Below, in pieces: positions 46,127 to 55,648 of a stretch of DNA of 64,000 bases. How positions within the stretch are numbered: position 1 is the first letter of the stretch; each line of letters opens with the position of its first letter. The stretch is from Cyanobacteria bacterium SIG29 (lineage in GTDB: Bacteria; Cyanobacteriota; Vampirovibrionia; Gastranaerophilales; Gastranaerophilaceae): positions 186,001 to 250,000 of the forward strand of contig SUTV01000002.1 in NCBI GenBank assembly GCA_015152515.1, given 5' to 3'. The position numbers were made by a program, and so were the translations under genes. Below the pieces are notes generated by a model. The model made no database searches. It saw nothing but the letters and a program-made list of their open reading frames with translations, and was not told where the DNA came from.

Positions 46127-46252
46127 ACTCTTAATACCTGTTTTGTCATTTTCATGTTCGGCATTTTTTTTAAATACTTTAATTATTTTATTACATATAT
46201 GTTTTTTTACATAAATATTGTACAATTTAACTGATAGATTGGGTTAATTTTT

Positions 46253-49132
46253 ATGCAAGATTATAATATTTGTTACAGTTTAGATACTAATTATGTAGAA
46301 CAATTCTGTGTTTCGGTTGCTTCTATATTAAAAAATGCTAATGATAATGACAATATCAAGCTATATATTCTAGATGGTGGAATATCAAAAAAAGATAAAA
46401 CAAATATTGAATTATTAAAAAATATTAAAAGTTTCAGTATCGAATATTTTAAAATTGATAAAAAAGAATTTGCAAATTGTCCAATTTTAAATAAAAAAAG
46501 TGCAAAGCATAAAAATTATCACGTTACTTTACCAACATATTTTAGGTTTAAATTACCTGATTTATTAAAAAATTTAGATAAAGTTTTATATTTAGATTGT
46601 GACGTTATTGTAAGAACATCTTTAAAAGAATTATATGAAATTCCGTTTGAAGATAATGCTGTTTTAATGATTAAAGATGTTGAATCTAAAAAAGAAGCTA
46701 AACGTTTAGATATTAAAAATTATTTTAATGCTGGTGTAATGCTTATAAATCTTGATTATTGGAGAAAAAATAATGTTTCAAATCTTTTATTTGAATATGC
46801 AAAAAATAATCAAGATAAAATATTATGGCAAGATCAAGACATTATAAATGTTGTTTTAAATGGAAAAATTAAAAATATTGATATTAAGTGGAATTTTCAG
46901 TATTTTCTTTTTGAAAAGTTAGATGAAAATTTACTTCAAGATTGTTGCATATTGCATTTGGCTGGTCGTTTTAAACCGTGGTTAATGCCTTTTGAACACT
47001 TTGTTTATGATAGTTATTATTTTTATTTGTTATTAACTCCATACAAAAATAGATTTTTGGATTATAGGCAAAAATCAAGTGGAAAATTCTTGAAAAATAA
47101 TATTGGCGGCAGTGTAACCAATATTTTAAATGTTGCATCTGATTTTGATATTCAAAAAGTATATGAAGAAATAACTAAAAATTATGAATATACTAATAAT
47201 TTGTCAAAACAAAATGAACAAAAGATAGAACAAATTGATAATGAAATTGTAGAAAAAATTTCAGATGCTCATAGCGTGACAGATGAAAAGATTGCCAAAG
47301 TATATGAAGAAATAACTAAAAATTATGAATATACTAATAATTTGTCAAAACAAAATGAACAAAAGATAGAACAAATTGATAATGAATTTGTAGAAAAAAT
47401 TTCAGATGTTCATAGCGTGACAGATGAAAAGATTGCCAAAGTATATGAAGAAATAACTAAAAATTATGAATATACTAACGATTTGTCAAAACAAAATGAA
47501 CAAAAGATAGAACAAATTGATAATGAAATTGTAGAAAAGATATCAGATGTTCATAGCGTAACAGATGAAAAAATCGGTAAGGTATATGAAGAAATTACCA
47601 AGAATTATGAATATACAAATGATATAAAAGATGTTTTATTTACCGAAATATCTCAAAAAGAGAATTTTTTAAATGAAAAATTAATTTTAGTTGAAAAAAA
47701 TCTATTATCTGAAATAGATGATTCGCTTTTGGATTTTAAAAATGAAGTTCAATGCTTGTATGATAAAGTTGTGCTTAATGATGAAAATTTAAGACGCGAT
47801 TTTGAAGAATTAAAACAAATATTTTTAGATAAATTAAATTTTTATCAAAATCAAATAATTGAAAAATTGCGTGATGAAATAAATCAAAAAATAGAGTCTG
47901 TTAATAATATAACAGATGAAAAGATTACAAAAGTATATGAAGAAATTACTAAAAATTATGAATATACAAATGATTTGTCAAAACAAAATGAACAAAAGAT
48001 AGAACAAATTGATAATAAAATTGTAGAAAAAATATCAGATGTTCATAGCGTGACAGATGAAAAGATTACAAAAGTATATGAAGAAATTACTAAGAATTAT
48101 GAATATACAAATGATTTATCAAAACAAAATGAACAAAAGATAGAACAAATCAATAATGAAATTGTAGAAAAAATATCAGATGTTCATAGCGTGACAGATG
48201 AAAAGATTGCAAAAGTATATGAAGAAATTACCAAGAATTATGAATATACAAATGATTTATCAAAACAAAATGAACAAAAGATAGAACAAATCAATAATGA
48301 AATTGTAGAAAAGATATCAGATGTTCATAGTGTAACAGATGAAAAAATTGGCAGAGTATATGATGAAATTTCTAAAAATTATGAATATACAAACGAGATA
48401 AGAGATTCTTTAAATGAAAAAATAAATCAAAAAATCAAAGAAAATGTTGAGATGATAAATAGTGAAATATCTAAAAATCAACAAAAAATTGAAAAGGTTA
48501 ATCAAGAAAATAAAGATTTAGTAAATAGGGTTAAATCAGAAATGAGTGAAAGTATAACCAAAACTAAATCTGAAATTCAAGAAAATATTAGCAATGTTAA
48601 ATCTAATATAGAAAATGAAATACAACAAAATATTGGAAGTGTAAAAGATGAAATTCAGAATAAAATTGCTGATTTAGAAGAAGTTCAAAATAGAAAAAAT
48701 GATTTGCAATTTTCTCAAGTATATTCGTATGCAAATAATGAGCTAACTAAAATATTTGAACAAGTAAATAAAAATAATAATAATCTTGAAAATAAAATAG
48801 AATATAAAGCCCAAGAAATTTATAAAGATATTTGGAAAGAAGGTCAAAGGGTTAGCAATGTTGAACAAACTTTGTTTGATAAAGCAAATTATTCAGATAT
48901 TGCTAGTTTAGAAAAGAGTTTTGAGGAAAAATTAAAAGCTCTTAATTCTGCTAATGAAAAACAAATTGTAGATTTGATTTCAGATTTTGAAAATCAGTTA
49001 AATGAACAACGTATTAAATATGAGAAAAAGCTAATTTCAATGGAAAATACTATTTTTGATTTGGAACAAAAATATATTGAAAGTAGAAAAAATTTTTTCG
49101 TTAAAGTTATTGAAAAATGTGTGAAGAGATAA
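46253..49132 (+). CDS. GT8 glycosyltransferase fused to a tandem-repeat coiled coil
   Basis: A 959-residue protein. The first ~275 residues form a GT8 domain: NICYSLDTNYVEQFCVS at the nucleotide site, DCD metal motif at 115-117, FNAGVMLINLDYW, WQDQDIIN, and HLAGRFKPW. GT8 enzymes transfer glucose or galactose onto lipopolysaccharide or proteins. The remaining ~680 residues are coiled coil, holding eight starts of a 47-residue repeat in two blocks (about 302-456 and 560-715) and ending in a basic helix (RKNFFVKVIEKCVKR). No signal peptide is seen. It is the first gene of the seven-gene glycosyltransferase cluster. Confidence 0.9.
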   Translation: MQDYNICYSLDTNYVEQFCVSVASILKNANDNDNIKLYILDGGISKKDKTNIELLKNIKSFSIEYFKIDKKEFANCPILNKKSAKHKNYHVTLPTYFRFKLPDLLKNLDKVLYLDCDVIVRTSLKELYEIPFEDNAVLMIKDVESKKEAKRLDIKNYFNAGVMLINLDYWRKNNVSNLLFEYAKNNQDKILWQDQDIINVVLNGKIKNIDIKWNFQYFLFEKLDENLLQDCCILHLAGRFKPWLMPFEHFVYDSYYFYLLLTPYKNRFLDYRQKSSGKFLKNNIGGSVTNILNVASDFDIQKVYEEITKNYEYTNNLSKQNEQKIEQIDNEIVEKISDAHSVTDEKIAKVYEEITKNYEYTNNLSKQNEQKIEQIDNEFVEKISDVHSVTDEKIAKVYEEITKNYEYTNDLSKQNEQKIEQIDNEIVEKISDVHSVTDEKIGKVYEEITKNYEYTNDIKDVLFTEISQKENFLNEKLILVEKNLLSEIDDSLLDFKNEVQCLYDKVVLNDENLRRDFEELKQIFLDKLNFYQNQIIEKLRDEINQKIESVNNITDEKITKVYEEITKNYEYTNDLSKQNEQKIEQIDNKIVEKISDVHSVTDEKITKVYEEITKNYEYTNDLSKQNEQKIEQINNEIVEKISDVHSVTDEKIAKVYEEITKNYEYTNDLSKQNEQKIEQINNEIVEKISDVHSVTDEKIGRVYDEISKNYEYTNEIRDSLNEKINQKIKENVEMINSEISKNQQKIEKVNQENKDLVNRVKSEMSESITKTKSEIQENISNVKSNIENEIQQNIGSVKDEIQNKIADLEEVQNRKNDLQFSQVYSYANNELTKIFEQVNKNNNNLENKIEYKAQEIYKDIWKEGQRVSNVEQTLFDKANYSDIASLEKSFEEKLKALNSANEKQIVDLISDFENQLNEQRIKYEKKLISMENTIFDLEQKYIESRKNFFVKVIEKCVKR
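47159..47626 (+). repeat. 141-bp tandem repeat, block 1
   Basis: In-frame repeat units begin at 47159, 47300, 47441 and 47582, exactly 141 bp apart; the fourth is partial. Each codes for 47 residues starting VYEEITKNYEYTN. The units differ mostly at silent positions and a few conservative changes. Confidence 0.95.
47880..48400 (+). repeat. 141-bp tandem repeat, block 2
   Basis: Units begin at 47933, 48074, 48215 and 48356, again 141 bp apart, with a partial unit at each end. About 250 bp of non-repeat coiled-coil DNA separates the two blocks. Units here look more alike to each other than to block 1, consistent with separate expansion. Confidence 0.93.
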
Positions 49133-49134
49133 TT

Positions 49135-50349
49135 ATGAACAATCCAAAAGTATCTATAATAGTTACATATCATAATGCACAAGATACAATCGAAAATTGT
49201 ATTAAGAGCGTTTTAAAACAAACCTTTAAAGATTTTGAATTAATTTGTATAAATAATGCATCGACTGATGAATCAGAAAAGATTGTTATTGATTTAACTT
49301 CAGAAATGGATTTTGTTAAAAGGATAAGTTTATCTTTTCAAGTTACAAATCAAGAAGCACAAGATAATGCTTTGGCAATATCATCAGGTGATTATATTTG
49401 TTTTTTAAATGCAGATAAAATTTTTGAAGAAGCTTTTATTGCAAACCTTTTTACTAAGTCATTTAGTGTGAAAAATAATTATCAAAATATTCTTTTTGAA
49501 AAAATGTATAAGAGAGATTTCTTTGAAAATAGTGATATTCTTGATGAAATAATAAAAAATAAAGTAAATTTTTATTTTCAAGAATTAAGAGATATTGTTG
49601 ATAAAAACCAAGATTATGTTAAATCAGAACTTGATAAAAATGAAAAAATAAATTTAGAAACAATAAATAATAAAATTTTTGAAATTGTTTGTAGATTTAA
49701 CCAATTAGAGAAAAATGTGTATGAAAATATTTCAAATTCATCTAATACTTTAGATGAAAAAATTGTTGTTTTTAATAAAGAACAGCGTGAAAATATTGAT
49801 AAAGTTTATGTTGATATTACTAAAATTTATGAATATATAAATAGTGAATTTAATAAAAAAGGACATGAACTTGGAAAAGTATATGAAGAAATTACAAAAA
49901 ATTATAAATATACTGAAAGCATTGTAAATACAGCAAAAGAAGATGTTTTAAATAATACTAATCAAGAAAATTCTAATTTAAAAGGTAGAGTTGAAAAAAT
50001 TGAAGCAGAATTATTGGATAGATATTCTAGCTTGAAAAAAATATTAGATTTGCAAGTAGACGAATTAGATTCTAAAATACAAGCTTTGAATGTAGAAGGT
50101 AGTGAAGATTTTACTCAAAAAGTTGAAGGTATTGATGTATCAAAGGTTTTAAATGAAAATATTGAAAATATTTATTCTCATATGAATAAAACAAATGCTC
50201 AATTTTATGAAGAATTATCTAAAATTTATAAAGAATTAAATGATAAATTAGTTGAAAAAATGAATATGCAACAAGCTTCTTTAGATTCTAAAATAGAAGC
50301 ATTGAGAGAAGAATTTGATAAAAAAATAGAAAATTTGAGAGGAAACTAA
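49135..50349 (+). CDS. Truncated GT2-like domain fused to coiled coil, possibly inactive
   Basis: About 404 residues. Residues 1-105 match only the N-terminal half of a GT2 domain (PKVSIIVTYHNAQDTI and CINNASTDES). The metal motif expected as DxDD reads FLNADKIF, and the acceptor-binding half with its EDxPFF motif is missing. The rest is coiled coil, including KVYEEITKNYKYTES, a copy of the motif from the preceding GT8 protein, and DKVYVDITKIYEYIN. The ATG at 49135, two bases after the upstream stop and with AAGAG before it, gives the usual GT2 start; an ATG at 49117 would overlap. It is probably a scaffold or regulatory partner. Confidence 0.8.
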   Translation: MNNPKVSIIVTYHNAQDTIENCIKSVLKQTFKDFELICINNASTDESEKIVIDLTSEMDFVKRISLSFQVTNQEAQDNALAISSGDYICFLNADKIFEEAFIANLFTKSFSVKNNYQNILFEKMYKRDFFENSDILDEIIKNKVNFYFQELRDIVDKNQDYVKSELDKNEKINLETINNKIFEIVCRFNQLEKNVYENISNSSNTLDEKIVVFNKEQRENIDKVYVDITKIYEYINSEFNKKGHELGKVYEEITKNYKYTESIVNTAKEDVLNNTNQENSNLKGRVEKIEAELLDRYSSLKKILDLQVDELDSKIQALNVEGSEDFTQKVEGIDVSKVLNENIENIYSHMNKTNAQFYEELSKIYKELNDKLVEKMNMQQASLDSKIEALREEFDKKIENLRGN

Positions 50350-50350
50350 T

Positions 50351-51868
50351 ATGACTAAAGTTTCAATAATAATTCCATTTAATAATGTTGAAAGTTATAT
50401 TAGAGAATGCTTGGATAGTGTTTTAGCGCAAACATTGCAAGAAATTGAAATTATTTGTATAAATGATGCTTCAACAGATTCTTCTTTAGATATAGTTAAA
50501 GAATATATGCAAAAAGATTCTCGCATTAAGTTGTTAGAAACTTCTGAACGTTTAGGACAAGGTTATGCAAGAAATAGAGGCATAGAAATTGCAACAGGTG
50601 AATTTATCGGTTTTGTTGATTCTGATGATTTTATTAAACCTGAAATGTTTGAAAGACTTTATAATGAAGCAAAAAATAATGATAATGATATTACAATGTG
50701 TCAAACAGTTGAATATGATGATACAACAGGTGAATATATTCAATCAGATTATTATTCTTTAAATTTGTTGAAAGAGTTTGAAAATAGAGTTTTTAGCGCA
50801 GAGGAAACTCAAAAATATGTTTTAGATATTAATGTTGCTTTATGGAATAAACTTTATAAACGAGAATTTTTATTAGAAATTGGCGAGGTTTTCCCAGAAG
50901 GTTTTATTTATGAAGATTTACCATTTTTCTTTGGAACTTACCTAAAGGCTAAAAAAATCCAAATTGTTTGGGAAGAGTTTTATTTTTACAGAATTAACCG
51001 TAAAAATTCAACTATGAGGCAGTTTAATAATAAAATTTTAGATAGATTGCCTATGGTCTCTTTGACATATGAAAAAATGAAAAATACTCCATTCTTGCAT
51101 AATATGAAAAAATCTATACAGGCTTGGATTATTAATGATTTGTTTCATAGATATACTTTGTTGAAAGAAAATTATCAAAAAGAATTCTTCTTCTTGATGA
51201 AAAAAGTGTTTGAAAATCTAGAAATAGAAGATATTAATGATAATTATTGGAAAAGAGTATATCATTTTGAAGGTTATTTACTTGTTATGAATAATACTTT
51301 TGAAGATTTTAATCAAAAAGTTTTTAATGAGTATTTAGATATTCATAAGGTAGAAGATAGAATTCGTTCTCAAGTAGTTGAAATAGAAGAATTCGATTCT
51401 AGAATTTCTAGCATATATTCAGATATTGGAAAAAATTATAAATATACAGAAGAAATTGTCGAAAAAGTTGATAAAAAAATTACTGATGTATATTCAGATA
51501 TTGAAAAAAATTATAAGTATACAGAAGAAATTGTTGAAAAAGTTGATAAGAAGATAGTTGATATTTCTTCTTTAATTGAACATTTGCAAGAAGGTGAAAA
51601 AACTATAAAATATGATATTGCTCAAATTGGCAATATGATAAATATGGTAGGAAAAGACCTTGATAAAATACAATCAGATTTTGGTGTAAAAGTTATAGAA
51701 CTAGAAAATCAATATAAATTTTTGCTTGAGGAACAAAACAAAAAGCATGATGAAGAAATTAATCAATTAAAGCAGGAATTATTGCAAACAGAACAAAGAA
51801 TCTATGAAGAATTAACACCAAGGTGGAAAAAATTTATTAGAAAACAATTTTTAAATAGAGAGAAATAA
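50351..51868 (+). CDS. GT2 glycosyltransferase with C-terminal coiled coil
   Basis: A 505-residue protein. The GT2 domain covers about 1-240: KVSIIIPFNNVESYI, CINDASTDSS, the metal motif VDSDDFI, and FIYEDLPFFFGTYL with the likely base. From about 345 a coiled coil holds two units of YSDIxKNYKYTEEIVEKVDKKI, related to the YEEITKNYEYT repeat of the GT8 protein. The C-terminus is basic and amphipathic (RWKKFIRKQFLNREK). GAGAGG precedes the ATG. One base separates it from the upstream gene and its stop overlaps the next ATG. Confidence 0.9.
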   Translation: MTKVSIIIPFNNVESYIRECLDSVLAQTLQEIEIICINDASTDSSLDIVKEYMQKDSRIKLLETSERLGQGYARNRGIEIATGEFIGFVDSDDFIKPEMFERLYNEAKNNDNDITMCQTVEYDDTTGEYIQSDYYSLNLLKEFENRVFSAEETQKYVLDINVALWNKLYKREFLLEIGEVFPEGFIYEDLPFFFGTYLKAKKIQIVWEEFYFYRINRKNSTMRQFNNKILDRLPMVSLTYEKMKNTPFLHNMKKSIQAWIINDLFHRYTLLKENYQKEFFFLMKKVFENLEIEDINDNYWKRVYHFEGYLLVMNNTFEDFNQKVFNEYLDIHKVEDRIRSQVVEIEEFDSRISSIYSDIGKNYKYTEEIVEKVDKKITDVYSDIEKNYKYTEEIVEKVDKKIVDISSLIEHLQEGEKTIKYDIAQIGNMINMVGKDLDKIQSDFGVKVIELENQYKFLLEEQNKKHDEEINQLKQELLQTEQRIYEELTPRWKKFIRKQFLNREK

Positions 51869-53061
51869 TGCCTGAAATTTCTGTCATAATACCTGTTTAT
51901 AATGTGGAAAAGTATCTTTCAGAATGTTTAGATAGTGTTATAAATCAAACATTTTCAGATATTGAAATTATATGCGTAAATGATGGCGCAACTGATAACT
52001 CTAGAAAAATTTTAGTTGAATATCAACAAAAAGATGAACGAATTAAAATTGTTGATAAACAAAATGGTGGCTTATCATCTGCTAGAAATGCTGGTATGAA
52101 GGTTGCAAAGGGGAATTTTATTTTCTTTGTAGATTCTGATGATTGGCTTGATTTAACTATATTAGAAAATTTACATCAAAATATAACTAAATTAAATACA
52201 GATATTTCTATGTGTGCTGTTCATCAATTTGATGAAACAACCAAAAAAATTGATGATACTAATAAATATTTTAATCTTAATTGTTTTGATAAAAGCTTTG
52301 ATAATAGAGTTTTTTCTTACAAAGATACAAAAGAATTTTTAATGAATGTACCAGTTATGGCTTGGAATAAATTATATAGAAAAAGTTTTTTGGATGAGTG
52401 TCAGGCATATTTCCCTGATGGGTTAATTTTTGAAGATGGACCATTTTTCTTTTCTATTTTCTTTAAAACTCAAAGAGTATCAATAGTTAGAAAATTTTTA
52501 TATTATTACAGAATAAACAGAAAAGGTTCTATCTTAAAAAATGCAGGTAAAAAATTCTTTGATATTATCAGGGTTGTTAATTTAATGTATGAAAATGTTA
52601 AATCAACTGAAATTTTTGAAGATATTAAAAATGAATTTTTCAATCAAAAGGCAAATGATATTTTTTACCGTTATGAATTAATTGATTTATCATTAAAAAA
52701 TTCTTTTGCAAAAGAATTTAAAAAAGAATCTTGTTTATTAGATGAAACTGTTTTTGATTTTTCTTTGTTAAATCAACTATATCCAATAACTTATAAAAAA
52801 GTGTGCGTTCTAAAAAGCTCTACAAGTGTTTTTTCTTTTTATTGTAGAAAATTTGAAAAAAGATTTATGTATAAAGTAATGCAAGTTCTATATACAGAAA
52901 AAGACATTTATTACTTCAAATTTTGGCAATTAATATTTAGATTTAAAAAAAGAGCAAATATCTGTGATATTTGGTATGAGAATGATAGAATATATTTTGT
53001 ACTTTTGAGTATAATAAAATTCAATTTTAAGTTTAGTTATTCGAAGTTAGAACAAGATTAA
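51868..53061 (+). CDS. GT2 glycosyltransferase, paralogue A
   Basis: A 397-residue GT2 enzyme: ISVIIPVYNVEKYLSECLDS, CVNDGATDNS, NGGLSSARNAGM, VDSDDWLD, and FEDGPFFFSIFF. It is a close paralogue of the next gene over its whole length, including an unusual C-terminal ~75-residue part with MYKVMQVLYTEKDIYYFKFW that looks beta-rich and lacks a coiled coil. The pair probably arose by tandem duplication. The start overlaps the upstream stop (TAATG) with GAGAGA before it. Sugar and acceptor unknown. Confidence 0.92.
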   Translation: MPEISVIIPVYNVEKYLSECLDSVINQTFSDIEIICVNDGATDNSRKILVEYQQKDERIKIVDKQNGGLSSARNAGMKVAKGNFIFFVDSDDWLDLTILENLHQNITKLNTDISMCAVHQFDETTKKIDDTNKYFNLNCFDKSFDNRVFSYKDTKEFLMNVPVMAWNKLYRKSFLDECQAYFPDGLIFEDGPFFFSIFFKTQRVSIVRKFLYYYRINRKGSILKNAGKKFFDIIRVVNLMYENVKSTEIFEDIKNEFFNQKANDIFYRYELIDLSLKNSFAKEFKKESCLLDETVFDFSLLNQLYPITYKKVCVLKSSTSVFSFYCRKFEKRFMYKVMQVLYTEKDIYYFKFWQLIFRFKKRANICDIWYENDRIYFVLLSIIKFNFKFSYSKLEQD

Positions 53062-53062
53062 T

Positions 53063-54271
53063 ATGAAAAAACCGATAATATCAGTAATAGTGCCTGTTTA
53101 TAATGTAGAAAAGTATTTATCTAAATGTTTGGATACTATACTTAATCAAACCTTTTCAAATATTGAAATTATTTGTGTTAATGATGGAAGTACTGATAAC
53201 TCTAGAAAAATTCTTTCTGATTATCAAAAAAAAGATTCACGAATTAAAATTGTTGATAAAAAAAATGGTGGTTTATCATCAGCTAGAAATGCCGGCATGA
53301 AGGTCGCTGTTGGCGAGTTTTATAGCTTTATTGACTCAGATGACTGGGTTGATGAAACAATGCTAGAAAAACTCTATAAAAATACAATGATGTTTAATAG
53401 CGATATTTCTATTTGTGCAGTTCATCAATTTGATGAAACAAATCAAAAAATAGATGATTCTAATCCATATTATACACTTGGATTTTTTGATGAAAGTTTT
53501 GATAATAGGGCTTTTTCATATCAAGATACAAAACCATTTTTGCTTGATGTATGTGTTATGGCTTGGAATAAACTTTATAGAAAAAGTTTCGTTGATGAAT
53601 GTCAAGCACAGTTCCCAGATGGTTATATTTTTGAAGATGGACCATTTTTCTTTTCAATATTTTTTAAAACAAAAAGAGTTTCGATTGTTAGAGATTTTCT
53701 ATATTATTATCGAATTAATAGAAAGGGCTCTATTGTTCAAAAAGCTGGGAAAAAGTTTTTGAATGTTATTGATGTTGTTGAAATGATGTACAACAAAATA
53801 AAAGAAATTCCTGATATTGATGATGTTAAATATACTTTCTTTAGAAAAAAAGTAGAAGATTTTATTTTTCGTTTTGAAAATTTAAATCCAAAATATAGAG
53901 TGGCTTTTGCTAGAAAATTAAAAAGGGATAGCTCTTTAGTTGATGAAAAGTTATTTCCGTTTGCTACTAAAATAGGACCTTTTGGGTATAATTACTTTTT
54001 GTTTGAAAATTTAAAAACAGGAAATGTATTATTTTATGATTTTCAAAAATTTAAATTAAAAATGATGTATAAAACAATGCAAATTTTATATTTTGAAGAA
54101 GGTGTTTATTATTTAAAATATAAGAAATTGGTATTAAGAATAAAAAAACGTCCTAAATTTTATGATTTTTATTACACTAATGATAAAATCTATGTAAGGT
54201 TACTTACAAAAATAAAATTTGAAATTCCTTTTAAATTCTCAGAATTGGAGAAATTTAACGAAAATGACTAA
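53063..54271 (+). CDS. GT2 glycosyltransferase, paralogue B
   Basis: A 402-residue GT2 enzyme, tandem paralogue of the preceding gene with the same domain plan: VPVYNVEKYLSKCLDT, NDGSTDNS, IDSDDWVD, FEDGPFFFSIFF, and the same C-terminal module (MYKTMQILYFEEGVYYLKY). All catalytic motifs are kept, so both copies are probably active. It starts one base after the upstream stop and overlaps the next gene's ATG by 8 bp. Confidence 0.92.
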   Translation: MKKPIISVIVPVYNVEKYLSKCLDTILNQTFSNIEIICVNDGSTDNSRKILSDYQKKDSRIKIVDKKNGGLSSARNAGMKVAVGEFYSFIDSDDWVDETMLEKLYKNTMMFNSDISICAVHQFDETNQKIDDSNPYYTLGFFDESFDNRAFSYQDTKPFLLDVCVMAWNKLYRKSFVDECQAQFPDGYIFEDGPFFFSIFFKTKRVSIVRDFLYYYRINRKGSIVQKAGKKFLNVIDVVEMMYNKIKEIPDIDDVKYTFFRKKVEDFIFRFENLNPKYRVAFARKLKRDSSLVDEKLFPFATKIGPFGYNYFLFENLKTGNVLFYDFQKFKLKMMYKTMQILYFEEGVYYLKYKKLVLRIKKRPKFYDFYYTNDKIYVRLLTKIKFEIPFKFSELEKFNEND

Positions 54272-55640
54272 AGTATCAATAATAATTCCATATCAAGATG
54301 TTGAACAATATATTTCAAAATGTCTTTCATCTGTTTTATCTCAATCTTTAGATGATATAGAAATAATTTGCATTAATGATTCATCAACAGATTCATCAGT
54401 TGAAATAGTTAAAAAATATGCAAACGCAGATGATAGAATAATTATGCTTGATACAGAAAAACCATCTGGTCAATCTTATGCAAGAAATATGGGCTTGCAA
54501 ATAGCAAAAGGTGAATATATTGGCTTTGTTGATGCTGATGATTGGGTAGAACTTGAAATGTTTGAAAAGCTTTATAATAAAGCAAAATCTGTTGATGCTG
54601 ATATTACAATGTGCCCTGCTCAATTGTATGATGATAAAACTCAAGAAATTTATACAGATGAATATTATAGTTTGAAATCTTTAGAAAAATACGCTGATAG
54701 TGTATTTAATGGTGAAATAACAAAAAATGAAATTTTAGATATAAATGTAGTTTTATGGAATAAAATTTATAAAAAAGAATTTTTAGATAATATTCAAGCT
54801 AAGTTTCAAGAAGGTTTTATTTATGAAGATATGCCATTTTTCTTTGAAACTTATCTAAAAGCAAATAGAATAAATGTTTTATGGGAAAACTTGTATTATT
54901 ATCGAAAAAATCGCAGTTTTTCTACTATGCAAAAAGCAAATAAAAAAGTATATGACAGGGTAGATATGGCTGCATTAACTTTTGATATTTTAAAACAAGC
55001 ATCTTTTTATCAAGAAAGACAAGATGATATTCTTCGCTGGATTGTTGATGACGTGTTTCACCGTTATACTTTGCTTGAAGATAAATATTATGAAGAATAT
55101 TATGAGAAAATGCGTTCATTTTTCATTGATTTGAACTTAAATGAAGAGCAAAAGGATTATTTAAGAACAAGTTATTGTTATGATGAATTTTGTTGTATTT
55201 TAGAAAATGACTATTATGGTTTTTGGAAGTTTGTAATAGAAAAATATAGAACCGCTAATAAGCGCATAAAATATACTGAACATAAATGTAATGAAGATGT
55301 CACAACTATTAAAAATTATATTGAAGAATATAAACAACAAGTAAAAGAAGAAAAAGAAGCAATTGTTGCGTGGTGGCAAAATTATACTTTTCAAGAAGTT
55401 GAAAAGAAAAAATATGAAATGCAAAAGTGGCGTAATGATTCAATGCGAGAGCAAGAAGAAAAATTAACAGCTGATTATAAGTGGAAACTAGAAGAACAAA
55501 AGCAACATTTTATGCAATCTTTACAAGAACAAAAATATTATTATGAAAATCATTATTTCTTGGTTAAAATCATGTTAAAAGCATATAAAAAGTTAGATCA
55601 AATTCATAATAAATTTAAGAAAATTTTGAAAAAGAATTAA
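54264..55640 (+). CDS. GT2 glycosyltransferase with C-terminal coiled coil
   Basis: A ~458-residue protein, more like the enzyme at 50351 than the A/B pair. GT2 motifs: KVSIIIPYQDVEQYI, CINDSSTDSS, VDADDWVE, and FIYEDMPFFFETYL. From about 350 it is coiled coil rich in Glu, Lys and Gln (EEYKQQVKEEKEAIVAWWQN), ending in a basic helix (KLDQIHNKFKKILKKN). I chose the ATG at 54264, which starts the conserved domain; the longer frame from 54219 lies inside the upstream gene. Confidence 0.88.
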   Translation: MTKVSIIIPYQDVEQYISKCLSSVLSQSLDDIEIICINDSSTDSSVEIVKKYANADDRIIMLDTEKPSGQSYARNMGLQIAKGEYIGFVDADDWVELEMFEKLYNKAKSVDADITMCPAQLYDDKTQEIYTDEYYSLKSLEKYADSVFNGEITKNEILDINVVLWNKIYKKEFLDNIQAKFQEGFIYEDMPFFFETYLKANRINVLWENLYYYRKNRSFSTMQKANKKVYDRVDMAALTFDILKQASFYQERQDDILRWIVDDVFHRYTLLEDKYYEEYYEKMRSFFIDLNLNEEQKDYLRTSYCYDEFCCILENDYYGFWKFVIEKYRTANKRIKYTEHKCNEDVTTIKNYIEEYKQQVKEEKEAIVAWWQNYTFQEVEKKKYEMQKWRNDSMREQEEKLTADYKWKLEEQKQHFMQSLQEQKYYYENHYFLVKIMLKAYKKLDQIHNKFKKILKKN

Positions 55641-55648
55641 GGCGAATA

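Noticed and set aside
47159-48400. Regular direct repeats considered as a CRISPR array
   Set aside because: Units are 141 bp, contiguous, in frame and coding, with no repeat-spacer alternation and no cas genes.
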